Assembly (NCBI GenBank): GCA_017506865.1
Contig: JAFCMP010000224.1
Location: 434,001-498,000, forward strand
Direction: 5' to 3'
Length of the DNA: 64,000 nt
Source of the DNA: Tribonema minus
Lineage: Eukaryota; Sar; Xanthophyceae; Tribonematales; Tribonemataceae
The notes below the pieces were generated by a model, which was given only the letters and a program-made list of their open reading frames with translations, did not search any database and was not told where the DNA came from. Shown here in pieces: positions 44,589-55,702 of this stretch (the stretch's first letter is position 1; each line of letters opens with the position of its first letter). Both the position numbers and the translations under genes were made by a program.

Positions 44589-46112
44589 TCATCCAGCGGC
44601 AGCTGCGTCGTGTGTTGCCGGAATGGCTGCGCCATAAGCGCGGCCAGCCGCTGATGCAGTTGCCGCTGCCGGAGCGGTCGCGCCTCCACTGGCAACCGCC
44701 GCTGCCGCTGTAACAGTTGCCGCTGCTGATGCTGCTGGTGCTGGTGCTGCTGCCGCTGCTGCCGGTGCCGCTTGTGTTGCCGCATCCTCAGCAGCGTTGT
44801 CTGCAGCCGCTTGAGGAGCCGCCTGCTGCAGCACCCCCGCCCATCCAGAGAGTGCTGGTTGCAGCGCTTGCAACGTGCCCGCCACATACGCAGCATCAGC
44901 GATGTTGCAGGCGCTGGTAATGCCAAGGCCGCCATGCCGTGTTGGGAGTCGCGCTTGCTGTAAGGCTGGGCCGTGCGCTGCCAGATGGAAGTGGGCCCCA
45001 CTTTGCTCAAACTGGCGCCAGGTCTGGCCTGGTGGCTGCAGGCCCATTGAGTGCTCAAGCACCCGCTGCGTGACCCGATCCCACTCCTTGGCGGCTGGCG
45101 CTGTCTGCGTAGTGGGAATGGTGCGCAGGCAGTACGTCATGCGAGGCACCACGCAGTAGCGCAGTAACCTGAACATAGCCCTCGGAGATGTCAGGCGCGC
45201 GCATCGCTCTGCAAATCGAGCCCCTGCCCCGCCTGCACTCGCTTCCCTGCGCAGCCATGCGTCCACGAAGCTGCTGTGGCCCACCGGCACCCCCAGCAAC
45301 ACAGCTCCACGGTTCTGATTTTCATCCGTATCCCCCACTAGCTGAATGTTCAGCTGCTGCAGCAGTTGCCGCTCGTGGTCTGTCACCACATGCCCCCTGC
45401 CAGGCAGCGCGCGTGACTTGGTGAGGTTTAGCTCCAGCCCCACCTCCGCAAAGTGTTGTTTGAGCTGCGCCACCGCCTGTATGTCATCCTGAGTCAGCGT
45501 GCAAGCGCCTGTTCGGACGTTGGCATCGTCCATGTAGGCGCCCATCCGCCTCCGCGCGCGCTGCGCGGCCGCCGCCTCATTGAACCGTTTCAAGCACTGA
45601 GCAATGGCGCCGCAGAAGAGCATCGGTGCCGCGGGGTCCCCCTGCTTAAACCCGCGCTGAGACATGATGATGCGCGTGGAGCCGTCGACGTGCTGGAACA
45701 GCAGGCGTGGCCGAGTGCGAACGTATGTGCCGATGAAGTAGTCGAGGAAGTCCGGCAACTGTGCTGCTACCCATTCCGCTGCCGCCAGGACGAACACCAT
45801 GTTGAAGGCATTCTTGAGGTCCAGCATGAACTGCCAGTGACCGAGCTCATACGCGAGTTTGCCGGCCATGGCCGCTTTCTCCGCTCCTGCTGAGACGGCT
45901 ACCCCATACTGCCCATCTGGCTCAAGGAGCTCCGCCAGGAAGTCTTTGCGGTCTGCCACGTACACCGAAAAGCATAGTCGCTGCAGCACCTCGCCGCAAA
46001 CGATGGGCCGCTGCTTAGCTGTACCATCTTCCTGTTGTTCTGCAAGTGGCGTCAGGCGCCCCGCGCCATGCAACTGCCAGAAGGTATCCGGCAGCCGCGC
46101 AGCCTCCCGCAT
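44589..46112 (-). CDS. Retroelement reverse transcriptase domain
   Basis: First in-frame ATG after the TAG; 507 residues to a TGA. RT motifs: LDLKNAFN (motif A, Asp98), RGFKQGDPAAPMLF (motif B), AYMDDANVR (motif C, YMDD at 193-196) and a thumb-like region to about residue 390. The C-terminal 100 residues are mostly Ala, Pro, Thr and Ser. The key Asp residues are intact, so the polymerase core is not obviously dead. The ATG here is probably not a native start because sequence conserved in such elements lies upstream of it in the same frame. Confidence 0.8.
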   Translation of the reverse strand: MREAARLPDTFWQLHGAGRLTPLAEQQEDGTAKQRPIVCGEVLQRLCFSVYVADRKDFLAELLEPDGQYGVAVSAGAEKAAMAGKLAYELGHWQFMLDLKNAFNMVFVLAAAEWVAAQLPDFLDYFIGTYVRTRPRLLFQHVDGSTRIIMSQRGFKQGDPAAPMLFCGAIAQCLKRFNEAAAAQRARRRMGAYMDDANVRTGACTLTQDDIQAVAQLKQHFAEVGLELNLTKSRALPGRGHVVTDHERQLLQQLNIQLVGDTDENQNRGAVLLGVPVGHSSFVDAWLRREASAGGAGARFAERCARLTSPRAMFRLLRYCVVPRMTYCLRTIPTTQTAPAAKEWDRVTQRVLEHSMGLQPPGQTWRQFEQSGAHFHLAAHGPALQQARLPTRHGGLGITSACNIADAAYVAGTLQALQPALSGWAGVLQQAAPQAAADNAAEDAATQAAPAAAAAAPAPAASAAATVTAAAAVASGGATAPAAATASAAGRAYGAAIPATHDAAAAG

Positions 46113-46205
46113 AACGGTCTGAAGCCACCGTGTGAGGACAGCAGCAAACTCATGCCGTCCCCAGCTTGTGCGTAGCGCATCCTGCAGGTGGCTGTAGCGC
46201 AGCCC

Positions 46206-47912
46206 CTATGGGCCTGCTCCACTGTAAAGGCTTGCTCGCTGGATGAGCTTGGCAACCGTCTCTGGCTCAATTCCCTCCCCCTGTAACAGGCTGAGTTCTG
46301 CTGGCATGTCGGCTGCTTTCGCCACAAGCTGATCAACCATGCCGGATAGCTCATGGAGTTGTTCCCCTGGCGCAGCGGGGGGGTGTTTGGACTGCATGGC
46401 GGCAAAGCAGTCATCATCAGGTATCGCCACCGTTTTGGGCTGAAGGAAACGCGCTGCCTGCTGTAGCCCCCCCCGTGTGCCCATGCACTGTAGGACGTAG
46501 GCGTTGATCGCTGCCTCCGTTTGCTGGCGCGCGCGCCAGCGCCGGTGCGCACGCGCGTGTGCGAGGAGCGCTGGCACCAACCGGTCAAGCTCACCGCGTG
46601 CCAACATTCTGATTCTGTCGGAGCGAGTGATGCCAGGTGCGCCATCGGTGGAGGTGATGAGTGATGGCATGAGGTGGTGTAGAATCGTGGATCTTTGCAG
46701 TCGCTGCACCCGCCCTGCGGAATCTGGCTCCCGCGCCGCATTGACGAACATCGTCATTGTGTGTGCCAACAGATGTGTTGCTGCGTTCTCCAGTGCAGCT
46801 CCCACATAGCGACGATTGCGTGGTCTAGCAAGGCTTCTAGTTGTCGCGAACTGCAGCTTGCACAGCTCATCGAGGCTGATGCTGTCAAGCACTGCTGCGA
46901 CTGCGGGGGTTGAGATGGTCCACGTGAAAAGCCCACCTGCCCCACCTGCTGCGCCTGCAGGGCCTGGCGCTGCCGCTGCTGTCGCCGCACCTGCCGCTCT
47001 GGGGCCCCCTCCGCCGCCGCCGCGGCCGCCACGACCACAGCCTCGTCCGCCGCTATCGCTGCTGCGACCGCTGCCACGGCCACCGCGGCCGTTTTGAGTT
47101 CGCGCGCCACTGCCGCTGTTGCTAGCACCGCCGCTGCGGCTGCTGGCATCACTGCTGCGGCCGTTGCCAGCGCCGCTGTCCTTAGTACCGGCTGCACTGC
47201 CGCCGCCGGCACCGCTGCTGCTGCCGCCTCCGATTCTGCTGCCGCTAGTCGCTCTGCTACTGCTGATGTCTGCATCATTGCTGCCGCTGCGAACGCGTCC
47301 TCCATTGCCACGTCCGCGCCCTCCACTGCGACCCCGACCCCCTCGTGTAGCACTGCTGCCCCCGCGTTCCGGCCTCTTTGAGCTGCCGGAGGAGCTGCTG
47401 CCACCAGCCTGAGCAGCAGGTGCCTGCTGCGCGTGCGCTGGTCCCTTTGCGTAGGGGTTGCCGATGGGTGTGCACGCCGGTTGCTGCTGTGGCAGCGACG
47501 TGGTAGCTGTTGCCGTCGATGCATCAGGTGCTAGCGGTGCTGCTGATGCTGTTGTTGACAATGTTGCCGCCACTGCAGCGGGTGAAGTGATAGGCCTGCA
47601 GTTGCGGCAGTGCTTGCCCGCGCTGGCATCGCTGCTGTCCACTCTGAATGTCTTATTGGCATGAAACAGGTTTTTGCACAAGGCACACTCGGTGTAGATG
47701 GTTTGCAAGTGCGAGGTGCTGAGGTCGGAGCGCTCCAGGAACGTTGTTGCTGTCCCACTGTGGTGTTCGCGCTGGTGCTTCGCCGCGATGTGGGCGTTTA
47801 ACCTCTGCTGTAACGAGAGCAGCGACATGCCCTTCTTCACCACGAGGTCGCATAAGTTGCACTTGTACTCCGGGTCCGCACTGCCTCCACCTCCAGCTTC
47901 GTCGTCTAGCAT
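46206..47912 (-). CDS. Retroelement ORF, N-terminal part with zinc fingers
   Basis: 568 residues. Two zinc-binding motifs occur near the start: a C2H2-type finger (CNLCDLVVKKG then HIAAKH) and a Cys-rich pair (CALCKNLF then CRNC). A Ser/Gly/Ala/Arg-rich linker follows, and then the helical region that precedes RT in related elements (ITRSDRIRMLARGELDRLVP, ending SLYSGAGP). It ends at a TAG, but the same frame continues into the RT. Confidence 0.75.
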   Translation of the reverse strand: MLDDEAGGGGSADPEYKCNLCDLVVKKGMSLLSLQQRLNAHIAAKHQREHHSGTATTFLERSDLSTSHLQTIYTECALCKNLFHANKTFRVDSSDASAGKHCRNCRPITSPAAVAATLSTTASAAPLAPDASTATATTSLPQQQPACTPIGNPYAKGPAHAQQAPAAQAGGSSSSGSSKRPERGGSSATRGGRGRSGGRGRGNGGRVRSGSNDADISSSRATSGSRIGGGSSSGAGGGSAAGTKDSGAGNGRSSDASSRSGGASNSGSGARTQNGRGGRGSGRSSDSGGRGCGRGGRGGGGGGPRAAGAATAAAAPGPAGAAGGAGGLFTWTISTPAVAAVLDSISLDELCKLQFATTRSLARPRNRRYVGAALENAATHLLAHTMTMFVNAAREPDSAGRVQRLQRSTILHHLMPSLITSTDGAPGITRSDRIRMLARGELDRLVPALLAHARAHRRWRARQQTEAAINAYVLQCMGTRGGLQQAARFLQPKTVAIPDDDCFAAMQSKHPPAAPGEQLHELSGMVDQLVAKAADMPAELSLLQGEGIEPETVAKLIQRASLYSGAGP

Positions 47913-48780
47913 CAGACGTTGGTGTTCCAGACTGTTATGACCTGTTCTAGAGCGCTTGACTGCACTTTACTAGTACCTGTAGTTGGTTGCTGTAGCACTT
48001 ATCATTGAAGTAGTTGACAGAATTTAATACTATCCACCAAGACTTCATTCTTCAACACACTGTGGCACCAGCTTTAACATCAGAGCAGGATTTACCGGAG
48101 GTTATGGGCCGGCACTGATCACGTCAGCTCCGCTCGCAGGCCCATAGGCTTTGCCTACAAGTATTTTAATGATTGACCTGTGTCCAACGCATCAGACTTT
48201 TCGTGTTGGACTGCGAGACAGGGGCGCCATCGAGAGAGCATGATGAATGGCTGCATCCTGCATCCAGCCAAGGCAATGCCCCCAATACGGACATCAACGC
48301 GTGTGTCCATGCCAAGGCGTGTGTCTGTCCATGCCTCAGAATATTACACCAAAGCAGCTGGTTGGGATGCCGCGCATACATGGTGGAATCCATGCACACC
48401 CCTCCATAAATGCTAAAAAAAAACACATGTGCCTCTTCAATTTCAATTCCAGTGATGAGCGCAGGTTCCCAGACTTCAAATTTTGTGCGTGCTGGAGCAA
48501 CAGTAGCTACTGTGACTGTGTCGTAGGACAGGTTATCACCGCTTGACGCACGAGCAGCCCGCGTGAGCAGAGTGGCGAAGTGGCATCATCATCGTGCTAG
48601 GTTGTACGCAGAGACCTTGTTCTTACAGCCGGGGTCGACAGGAAACGAGGCGTGCTGCGCGTGCATTGAGCAGCAAGCGAGCTGGGGAGGGGCCGGCGCT
48701 TTGCAAAACAGAACAGGAGCTGACAGCCTCACTGCGCGAAGTAACTGCGCGCAGCCTTGAGCGTTGTCGATTGGCGGAGC
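47913..48780. other. No gene recognised; 5' flank of retroelement and HSF upstream region
   Basis: The retroelement's 5' end should lie here but is not delimited. No heat-shock elements or TATA box stand out before the HSF start. Confidence 0.4.
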
Positions 48781-51700
48781 ATGAAAAGAGCATACCCTGT
48801 TGCGAGCGAGCAAGACCGAGTCGTAGAGCCCACGACATGCCTGGACGATGGTGGCACCAGCGGCCAGTTGACGACCTCGACGGCTGTCAGGCCGGACACC
48901 AGCGTGGCCTTCGTGGAGGACTGCGACCAGCCGGAGGATGCGTTGTCGAGGATCAACCAAGCTACCGTTTTTGGCTCTGGTTACACAAACATACCAGGCT
49001 TCCTCACCAAGACCTATGAGATTTTCTCAAACTCTAGCTTCTCCAAGCTCTGCGGATGGGGCGTCAACGGCGACACCATTGTGATCTACAAGATCCCCGA
49101 GTTCGCCAGCGAGGTGCTGCCCCAGTACTTCAAGCACAGCAACTTCCAGAGCTTCGTGCGACAGCTGAACATGTGCGTACTTGGAGAGTGTGGACTTGCC
49201 TGCTACACCTGGTGGGCTATGCATCTGTATGCGCTCATCCAACTGCTCTTCTTCTTGCATGTAGTGGCGCTGGACAGTTTTCCATGACATGGAAGCTTAA
49301 AAGCAAGCAGAGCAGGAGACGTAGGACATGCATGCATGGGAGGGGCCCACACCAGTGCCCACTGCTGCTCGATGCGCTTGCAAACGCTGCATCTCAGACC
49401 CCGCTCTTGCGCTTGCTCCTTCGTCCTGAGGGGAGCGAGGTGCACACGTCTGCAGTCAGGCCGACCCGCCATGCAAGTCCTCGTGACACCGCTGCAGCTG
49501 CTCATTCTCACCCACCCCGCCCCCCCCCGCGTGCACGCCGCCCTCCTGCCGCCGCAGGTACAACTTCCACAAGACGGTGCAAGACCCCACGCACGGCGAG
49601 TTCCAGCACCAGTACTTCCGCAAGGGGCGCCCGGACCTCCTCACCCTCATCAAACGGAAGGCCGGCACACCGTCCACGACTGCGAGCGGTGCGTCCACCG
49701 CCTCCGGCAGCAGCGGCTCAACCAGCGCCGCGACGTCAAAGTCAACGCGCACCAGCGTCACGGGGGACGCCGGTGGAGCGGGGGCGGGCAGCGGCGGGGG
49801 GGGCAACAAGGGGGCGGCGGCCCCCTCTTCAGGGGGGCGCGGGGGGGGGGGAGGGGCGGGGAGTGGGGGGGGGGGGGAGGGGTCGACGCCGCTGGCGCGC
49901 GCCATGGCGGAGGCGTGGCCGCAGCAGAAGGACAAGATCACCACCCACACCGACGCGGTCATCACGGAGGTGATTGCTCGCTGCTGCGCTTGGTCTCACC
50001 AGTGTGTGTGTACGGTATGTGCCTTCAAGTTCAGAGCAGCGGTGGGAGGAGGGGGCGGTGAAGACTGCGTTGCCTCAAGTCCCATAACTGGCAGCAGAAT
50101 GATTTGTTGAATCTGCGTCAGCGAGCACGAACCGCAGGTGCTGGAGCACTTGATGCCAGGGCGCACACACTCTGCGGTTGTACAAGCCTCTGAGAAGCAC
50201 CCATGCTGCTATCTTCCCTCCATTTCTTATCAGCGGTAGCTCTCCGCCTGCCCCCAACACCGTGTGGCTCCGCGGCTGATGCCACTCCATCGTCGGCGCG
50301 CAATCGCAAATCACTGCTTTTCTGGGGCGTGGCTCGCACAAGCAAGGCACATGCTGAGCGCTGATGCATATTACACGCCACACCCGTCTGCATGTATTGT
50401 GGTTATGCTCGTGGGCACGCCGCGTGGAGCGCCCCGTCTCACGCCGTGCAGCACCGTAGTGAGGGTTTAGTGGCCAGGCAGCACTGCTCAGCCACTGCGG
50501 CACCACTTTGCCGCGCCGCGTGTCACGACAGCTCGTGCAACTTCAACACGTGGCATCCAACGCAGAGCGCTGCACCCAGCGGCTCGTTGTCGCGTGCGCT
50601 GCAACCTCCATAGAGCCTTGTCACCGCAGCTGAATCATTTCTCATCACACCACACCACACCACCGCTTGTGTGTGCAGCTTGTCCAACTTCAACACTGGG
50701 CACGTCACATGGAGCACCGCATCCAGGAGCTCGACGCACAGAACCGCCACCTCACGAGCGCCAACGACACGCTGTGGAAGTCGCTGCAGCGGCACAGCGC
50801 AAGCCAGCTGCAGATGCAGACCAAGATGCAGAAGATCATCTACTTCCTGTACCACGCCGTGCTCACGCCGGAGGCCAAGTCGCAGCTCTCGCAGCTTGAA
50901 GAGAACAGGTCAGGAGCGCTGATGTTAGGTAGGTATGCTATGGTTACATACCCCTCTTATAACTTATTTGACCAGTCAACAGCATGCTCACGCCGGAGGC
51001 CAAGTCGCAGCTCGAGGAGAGCAGGTGAGGAGCGCTGATGCAAGCAAGGTGGTGGTAGGTAGGTTGGCGTGCCATGGTTACATACCCCTCGCATAACTTC
51101 TTGCATTTAACCAATCAACAGCATGCTCACGCTAGGAGCCATGCCCCACCGCTTGCAGCTGGAGGAGAACAGGTAAGGAGCGCCGATGCAAGTAAGGTGG
51201 GAGTGAGTAGGTATGCCTTGGCTGCATGACCGCTGCAGTCCTCTTACAAATGAAGTATGCGGCAGCAGGCTCATGAATCATGTGGCTCAAGGAGAGGACA
51301 AGCGACAGCGCTGCAGAGCACTGGAGGTGGGCATGTATGCTATGGTTGCATGCATACCCACTGCATACCTCATTTTGAGGCTGCAGGCGCAAGTACTTTG
51401 TGCTAGCGGCTGAGTGCAACGCAGACACAAAGTGCCCTCCTCACACTGCGTGCCTGCCCCCAGAACACAAAGTGCCCTCCTCACACTGCGTGCCTGCCCC
51501 CAGAACTCAGCTCTCTGTCACTTTCGCGCTCATGCTTAGCAGCCTCTACGCCTACGCGCAGCATGCACAGCCCTGACATGCCGTACCCGCTGCGGCAGCC
51601 AAGCAACGAGCGCTAGAAGTCACACCGCTCAACGCGCTGTGCAACCTCAACCCTCATCTTCAACTGCGCTGTACCCACCACCACTTCTCTGCGTTGCCCG

Positions 51701-52046
51701 CGCGCCGTGCCGTCAGGTGGTCGCCCGACGCGCTGATCAATGACGCCAAGGCTGTCGCCGCGCAGAGCGCGCAGCTGGCGCTCCAGCAGCTGCAGCAGCA
51801 GCACCAGTCAGCGCCGCCGCCGCAGCAGCAGCACATGCCCGCGCAGCAGCAGCTGCAACCCGCGCAGCTGGCGCCGCCGGCGCAGCAGCAGCAGCAGCAG
51901 CACCTGCCGTTCATGGACGCGTCGCAGAGCAACACGCTCTTCGCCGAGTCCCTCAAGTTCCTCAACATGGAGATGCCGGGGATACTGCCCATGGCGCTCA
52001 ACAGCGGCATCCTGCCGTCGCCGTCGTCCGTCAACCTCACGGTGAG

Positions 52047-52078
<32 letters not shown>

Positions 52079-54230
52079 CAGTTCACGTAGTGGCAACTGG
52101 CTGCAAGCGGTGGGTTCTGCGCACTGCGCTGTGCACAAGCACGTGTCTATACCACACAAACTGCTTTGTCATCATGAGTTTTTCAAAAAAGTTTTTGGCG
52201 GTCCATCTCACATGCGTGCTAAATGAGCATCACCCTCACCCGCCACCCCCCCTCCCACCCTGCACCCCACCCCCCCGAATGCATACATGAGCAACAGCCC
52301 CGCCCTCCCCTCCTGGTCACCTCCGCTCCCACTGCACGTCATTCCGCCGCACTGTCCCAGTACATGATCCTCCTATGCGTTCAGCATACTCGAGCATCAT
52401 TGACCCCCCACCCCCCACCCCCCCACTGCGGCAGGACGTCCTCAGCGGCGGCGGCGGCATGGGCGCCATGGCCGGCGGCGGCGGCGGCGGCGCCACCATG
52501 CAGCAGCTCATGCAGCAGCTCGCGAGCGTCGGCAACAGTATGGGCGGCGCCAACGCAGCAGCGATGCTCGGCGCCACGGCAGCGCTCACCGGCTCCGGTC
52601 CCGGCTCGTCGGGCGGCGACAACGGCTTTGCCGGCCACGACATGCTCATGGCGTCGCTCGCCGCGGCGGTGGCCGGCGGCAGCATAGGCGGCGCTATGGG
52701 TGGAATGGGCGGCGGCGGCGGAATGGGGGGCGACGATGGCGGCGGCGGCAGGGATGCGCGGCACGGCGGCGGCGGTGGTGCGCCGATGCAGGTGGGTTGG
52801 GCGTGTGGCAGCGCGCCGCGGGCAGCGCCGGTCGACAGACAGCCGCAGTCGATTTTGCGCGGACCTGACATGTGTCATTGGTATAGTTTTGATGTGAGTA
52901 GCGCAGATCGCGTACTGGTGTACGTCTCAGGCTCACTCTGTCGTTGTGCCGCACAGTCAAGACAGCCGCTGCGAAGGTCACATCGCCCAATGCACAAGTG
53001 CATCAATGCTCCAACTCCAAAGCGCAGTTCAAGACAGAAGCGCAGTTCATCGCCACCACTCCCCTTCATCATGTACTCCATTCCTGCGGCCGCAAACGGC
53101 AACCTTCTTGCGGTCTTGATTGCTGGGCTGACCCGAAAAGTAACGTCTTCTTCCCGACGCGCCCTATTTGCTGGCTCTCCGCCACTGCGGCGTGCCTCAC
53201 CGCCGTCACCCTGCAACGTGCACCCTGCCGTGCAGTCGAGACATCAGCAGCAGCACCACAACCACCAGCAACAGCAGCAGCAGCAGCAGATTGCGGCGGC
53301 GGCGTCGTCGACGCTGGCGCTCGGGCAGCATCCCGGCAAGCGCGCGCGCGTGGCCTCAAAGGGGGACAAGGGGGACAGGGGAGATGACTTCGACATGGTG
53401 AGTCAAGTCTAGTCTCATTAGATGTCACTGTTGCAGATGCACGTATAGCCGTTTTTCGGCGCGTTTATCTGGAGAGTGTCGCATTTCTCTGCTGCGCTGC
53501 GCACGCCGCGAGCTCAGGAGGCAGCCGTGGCGATGAGTTTCGCGTGGCTAGGATGATTGCTGAACGTCTACGGACCGGGACCGCCTTTGTTGAGCGTTGC
53601 ACACCGCACGCCCATTTGCGCACCCTTCCAACTGTTTTGAGTTTGAGCGTGTGGGTGGGTATAGAGTGTGGCGATGCGCAGCGCACGTCAGCTGAGCGTT
53701 GTTGCCGCCAGCCAGTGCGGTGCAGGAAAGCGCACATGCGCATGTGACGCCTTGCGCGATGCTGCTTGTCTTGAAGCACACAATATTCAGTCTCTGCTGC
53801 TGCAATATTCAGTCTCTGCTGCCTGCCTCAACTATCAGTGGATGTTCCCACTCAAACGTCGGGGCTACTCCTGGGCCCTCTCTGGCTCCTGCAGGTGCAA
53901 CGCTCACACACACTCATATCCTCTGCAGCTGTGCATTCATCTCTCTACCGCTGACTGATCTGCATGACCTTGGAGGCTGCATGTGATGTCGCAGATGCTC
54001 GCCCGTTTCGCTGACATGTAACCCGTTTCGCTGACATGTAACCGCCGCCGCCCCCTATCCCCCATTCCGCAACGTGTGACGCTCCGCAGGCAGCGCTCGT
54101 CTCGCGCGAGATGGAGAACCTCGGCGCGGCGGAGGCGGAGACGTTCTCCAAGCTCGGCTCGCTTGAGTCGCACCTGTCGTCGCTGTTTGACGGCGAGGAC
54201 CTCAAGGCGATGCTCAGCGGCCCCATGTAG
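48781..54230 (+). CDS. HSF: Heat-shock transcription factor
   Basis: Trimeric nuclear activator of heat-shock genes. Exons 48781-49172, 49558-49969, 50679-50908, 51717-52041, 52435-52791, 53236-53397 and 54090-54230 join in frame to 672 residues. The DNA-binding domain (about residues 70-150) contains IPGFLTKTYEIFSN and VLPQYFKHSNFQSFVRQLNM, continued in exon 2 by YNFHKTVQDPTHGEFQHQYF and RKGRPDLLTLIKRK; the intron inside the recognition-helix region matches other HSFs. Exon 3 is the heptad-repeat oligomerisation region (LVQLQHWARHMEHRIQELDA). Exons 4-6 are Gln-, Gly-, His- and Ala-rich, with a possible nuclear signal (GKRARVASKGDKGD). The end (LFDGEDLKAMLSGPM) is acidic and hydrophobic, possibly an activation motif. 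Two echo copies of the exon 3 end lie in the next intron. Confidence 0.93.
50925..51180 (+). repeat. Two echo copies of the end of HSF exon 3
   Basis: The exon end CTCACGCCGGAGGCCAAGTC-CAGCT-GAGA-CAG plus a GT donor recurs at 50980-51027 (donor GTGAGG) and, more altered, at 51120-51176 (donor GTAAGG). Each is preceded by a matching ATGGTTACATACCCCTC intron block. Confidence 0.88.
51424..51504 (+). repeat. Tandem duplication of 38 bp
   Basis: ACACAAAGTGCCCTCCTCAC followed by ACTGCGTGCCTGCCCCCAGA is repeated twice in the same HSF intron. Each unit ends in an acceptor-like CCCCCAG. Confidence 0.85.
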
Positions 54231-55702
54231 GCAGCAGCGCTCAGTTGTGATGTTTCCGGCTAGGTAATCTACCCCCCCACTGTTGTCACCCCCCGGCGGG
54301 GCACACGTACGCTCCAGTGCAGGGTTCGTAGTCGCAAGTCAGGGGGCGCAGTCGCCCCCCCCCCCCCCCCCCCTGCGCATCCAGCCCTCGAGGGGGAAGG
54401 GTCACCCCCCACACCTGCACCTGGGGAGGAGACTTTTCCCGCAAGCTCGCCCGGGGGTGTGGCAGCAAGCAAGGCAGCAAATTGAGCACTGACACTTGTA
54501 TGTCGCCGCCTGCCCCTGCACTTGGGGGCAGTAACATGTAGGGCGGATACCAGGTACCAGGCGTGCTCAGTGTACATATACCCCCCCCCCCCCCCCCCCC
54601 TTGCGGGATGCGCGTGAGAGCACCCCCCCTTTGTCAACCCCCCTGGGGTAGTGCGGCAGAGGCCGTCTCTTACGTCCCCGCAGGCCTCGATAGACATTAC
54701 AGGAGGCTGCCCAAGCGGCAGCTTGTGATACGTTCATTGGCAACTCTTGCTGGGGTTTTGGGGCCTGCGGCAGCAGCCAGGTGAAAGGCCTGAGCTTCGG
54801 TCAGCCGATATAGCCCCCCCCCCCCCCCCCCCCCCCCTCTGCAATCCCTGTCGACCAGTTGGCCCTGTTCATGCAAGAAGCTGCCTGCCTTGCGCAGACG
54901 GGCAGCCACCGTATGTCAAACGTTTTTTTCCTTCTCACGCTGGTTGATGTGAGTTTCACTTCAGGCCCGCCCAGGTGCAGCGCGGCTGTATGCTAGGCAC
55001 AGGCAAGTGGCGCACCGCCACGATTACATGTTTCAGGAACTATGTGGCTGATGGTTGAGTGCATCTCCGTTGCACTTCTGGCTTGCTGTGCAGCTTCATG
55101 ATGCTCTGACATCCCCCGCTGCGTGATCATCTGTCGACATGGTGTCACTCAGCCATATGGGATGTTGACCTGTCACTTTGTGATCGCTCTGCTGTACTTC
55201 CAATGTGCGTGAGGTTTGTTGAGGTGCTCCTCCACTTCGGAAGTTTCACTTGCGTTGTGCACATGGTACGCACTCACTGCCTTGCAAACTGTGCACAAAT
55301 AACTCTAATCATGTTGCAATGCGCTTCACAGATGAGTCTGTCGCTGGATGCTGCCAACTTGTACAGCGCAGCTCAGCCCAGCAACAATTGGTCCAGTTTC
55401 TCAAGTGTGGTCGACTTGCATCCTATGAGCATCTGAAAGTGCACATTCATGGTGCACATGTCATGTGTGTGTGTGTGTGTGTGCATTTGAAAGCTGGCAT
55501 GGTTTGGTTGACCTCGACACAGGTAGTAGTTGGATATGTGCATCTGCATGTGTATAGGCTGTTTTGAAATGTTAGGGAAAAAGTGGCGAGTCCATAAACT
55601 TCAACAGCCAACTTCCGTGGTGCACTTCCGTGGCAGCAGCAGGCAGTGTGTGCACTTGTTACACCTAGACAAGTGCACTTCGCATCAGGGCAGCGTCGCA
55701 CC
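54231..55702. other. No confident gene; C runs and one small possible exon
   Basis: C runs at about 54355-54373, 54581-54600 and 54813-54837. Position 55331-55436 reads MSLSLDAANLYSAAQPSNNW and stops after 35 codons; it follows a CACAG and might be an exon, but nothing joins to it. Confidence 0.4.

Larger units (their letters stand above)
43644..47912 (-). mobile_element. LINE-like non-LTR retroelement with two in-frame stops
   Basis: From the ATG at 47912 to the TGA at 43646-43644 a single minus-strand frame of 1,423 codons is open, apart from TAG at 46208-46206 and TGA at 44591-44589. Order: zinc-finger N-terminus, Ser/Gly-rich linker, N-terminal RT region, RT domain, long Ala-rich segment, conserved-looking C-terminus (SLKRPNQSALADAV, ALARFRSQRHMHSIGMAFLN). 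The TAG falls in a GAGP-stop-GLRYSHL context where related RT proteins usually have Ser (GPSG-R--HL). No endonuclease domain, poly-A tail or target-site duplication was found by eye. It is either a lightly damaged copy or one that tolerates stops. Confidence 0.85.

Noticed and set aside
43725-47664. Plus-strand Ala/Leu-rich frames
   Set aside because: Antisense of the low-complexity parts of the retroelement; the minus strand carries the RT motifs.
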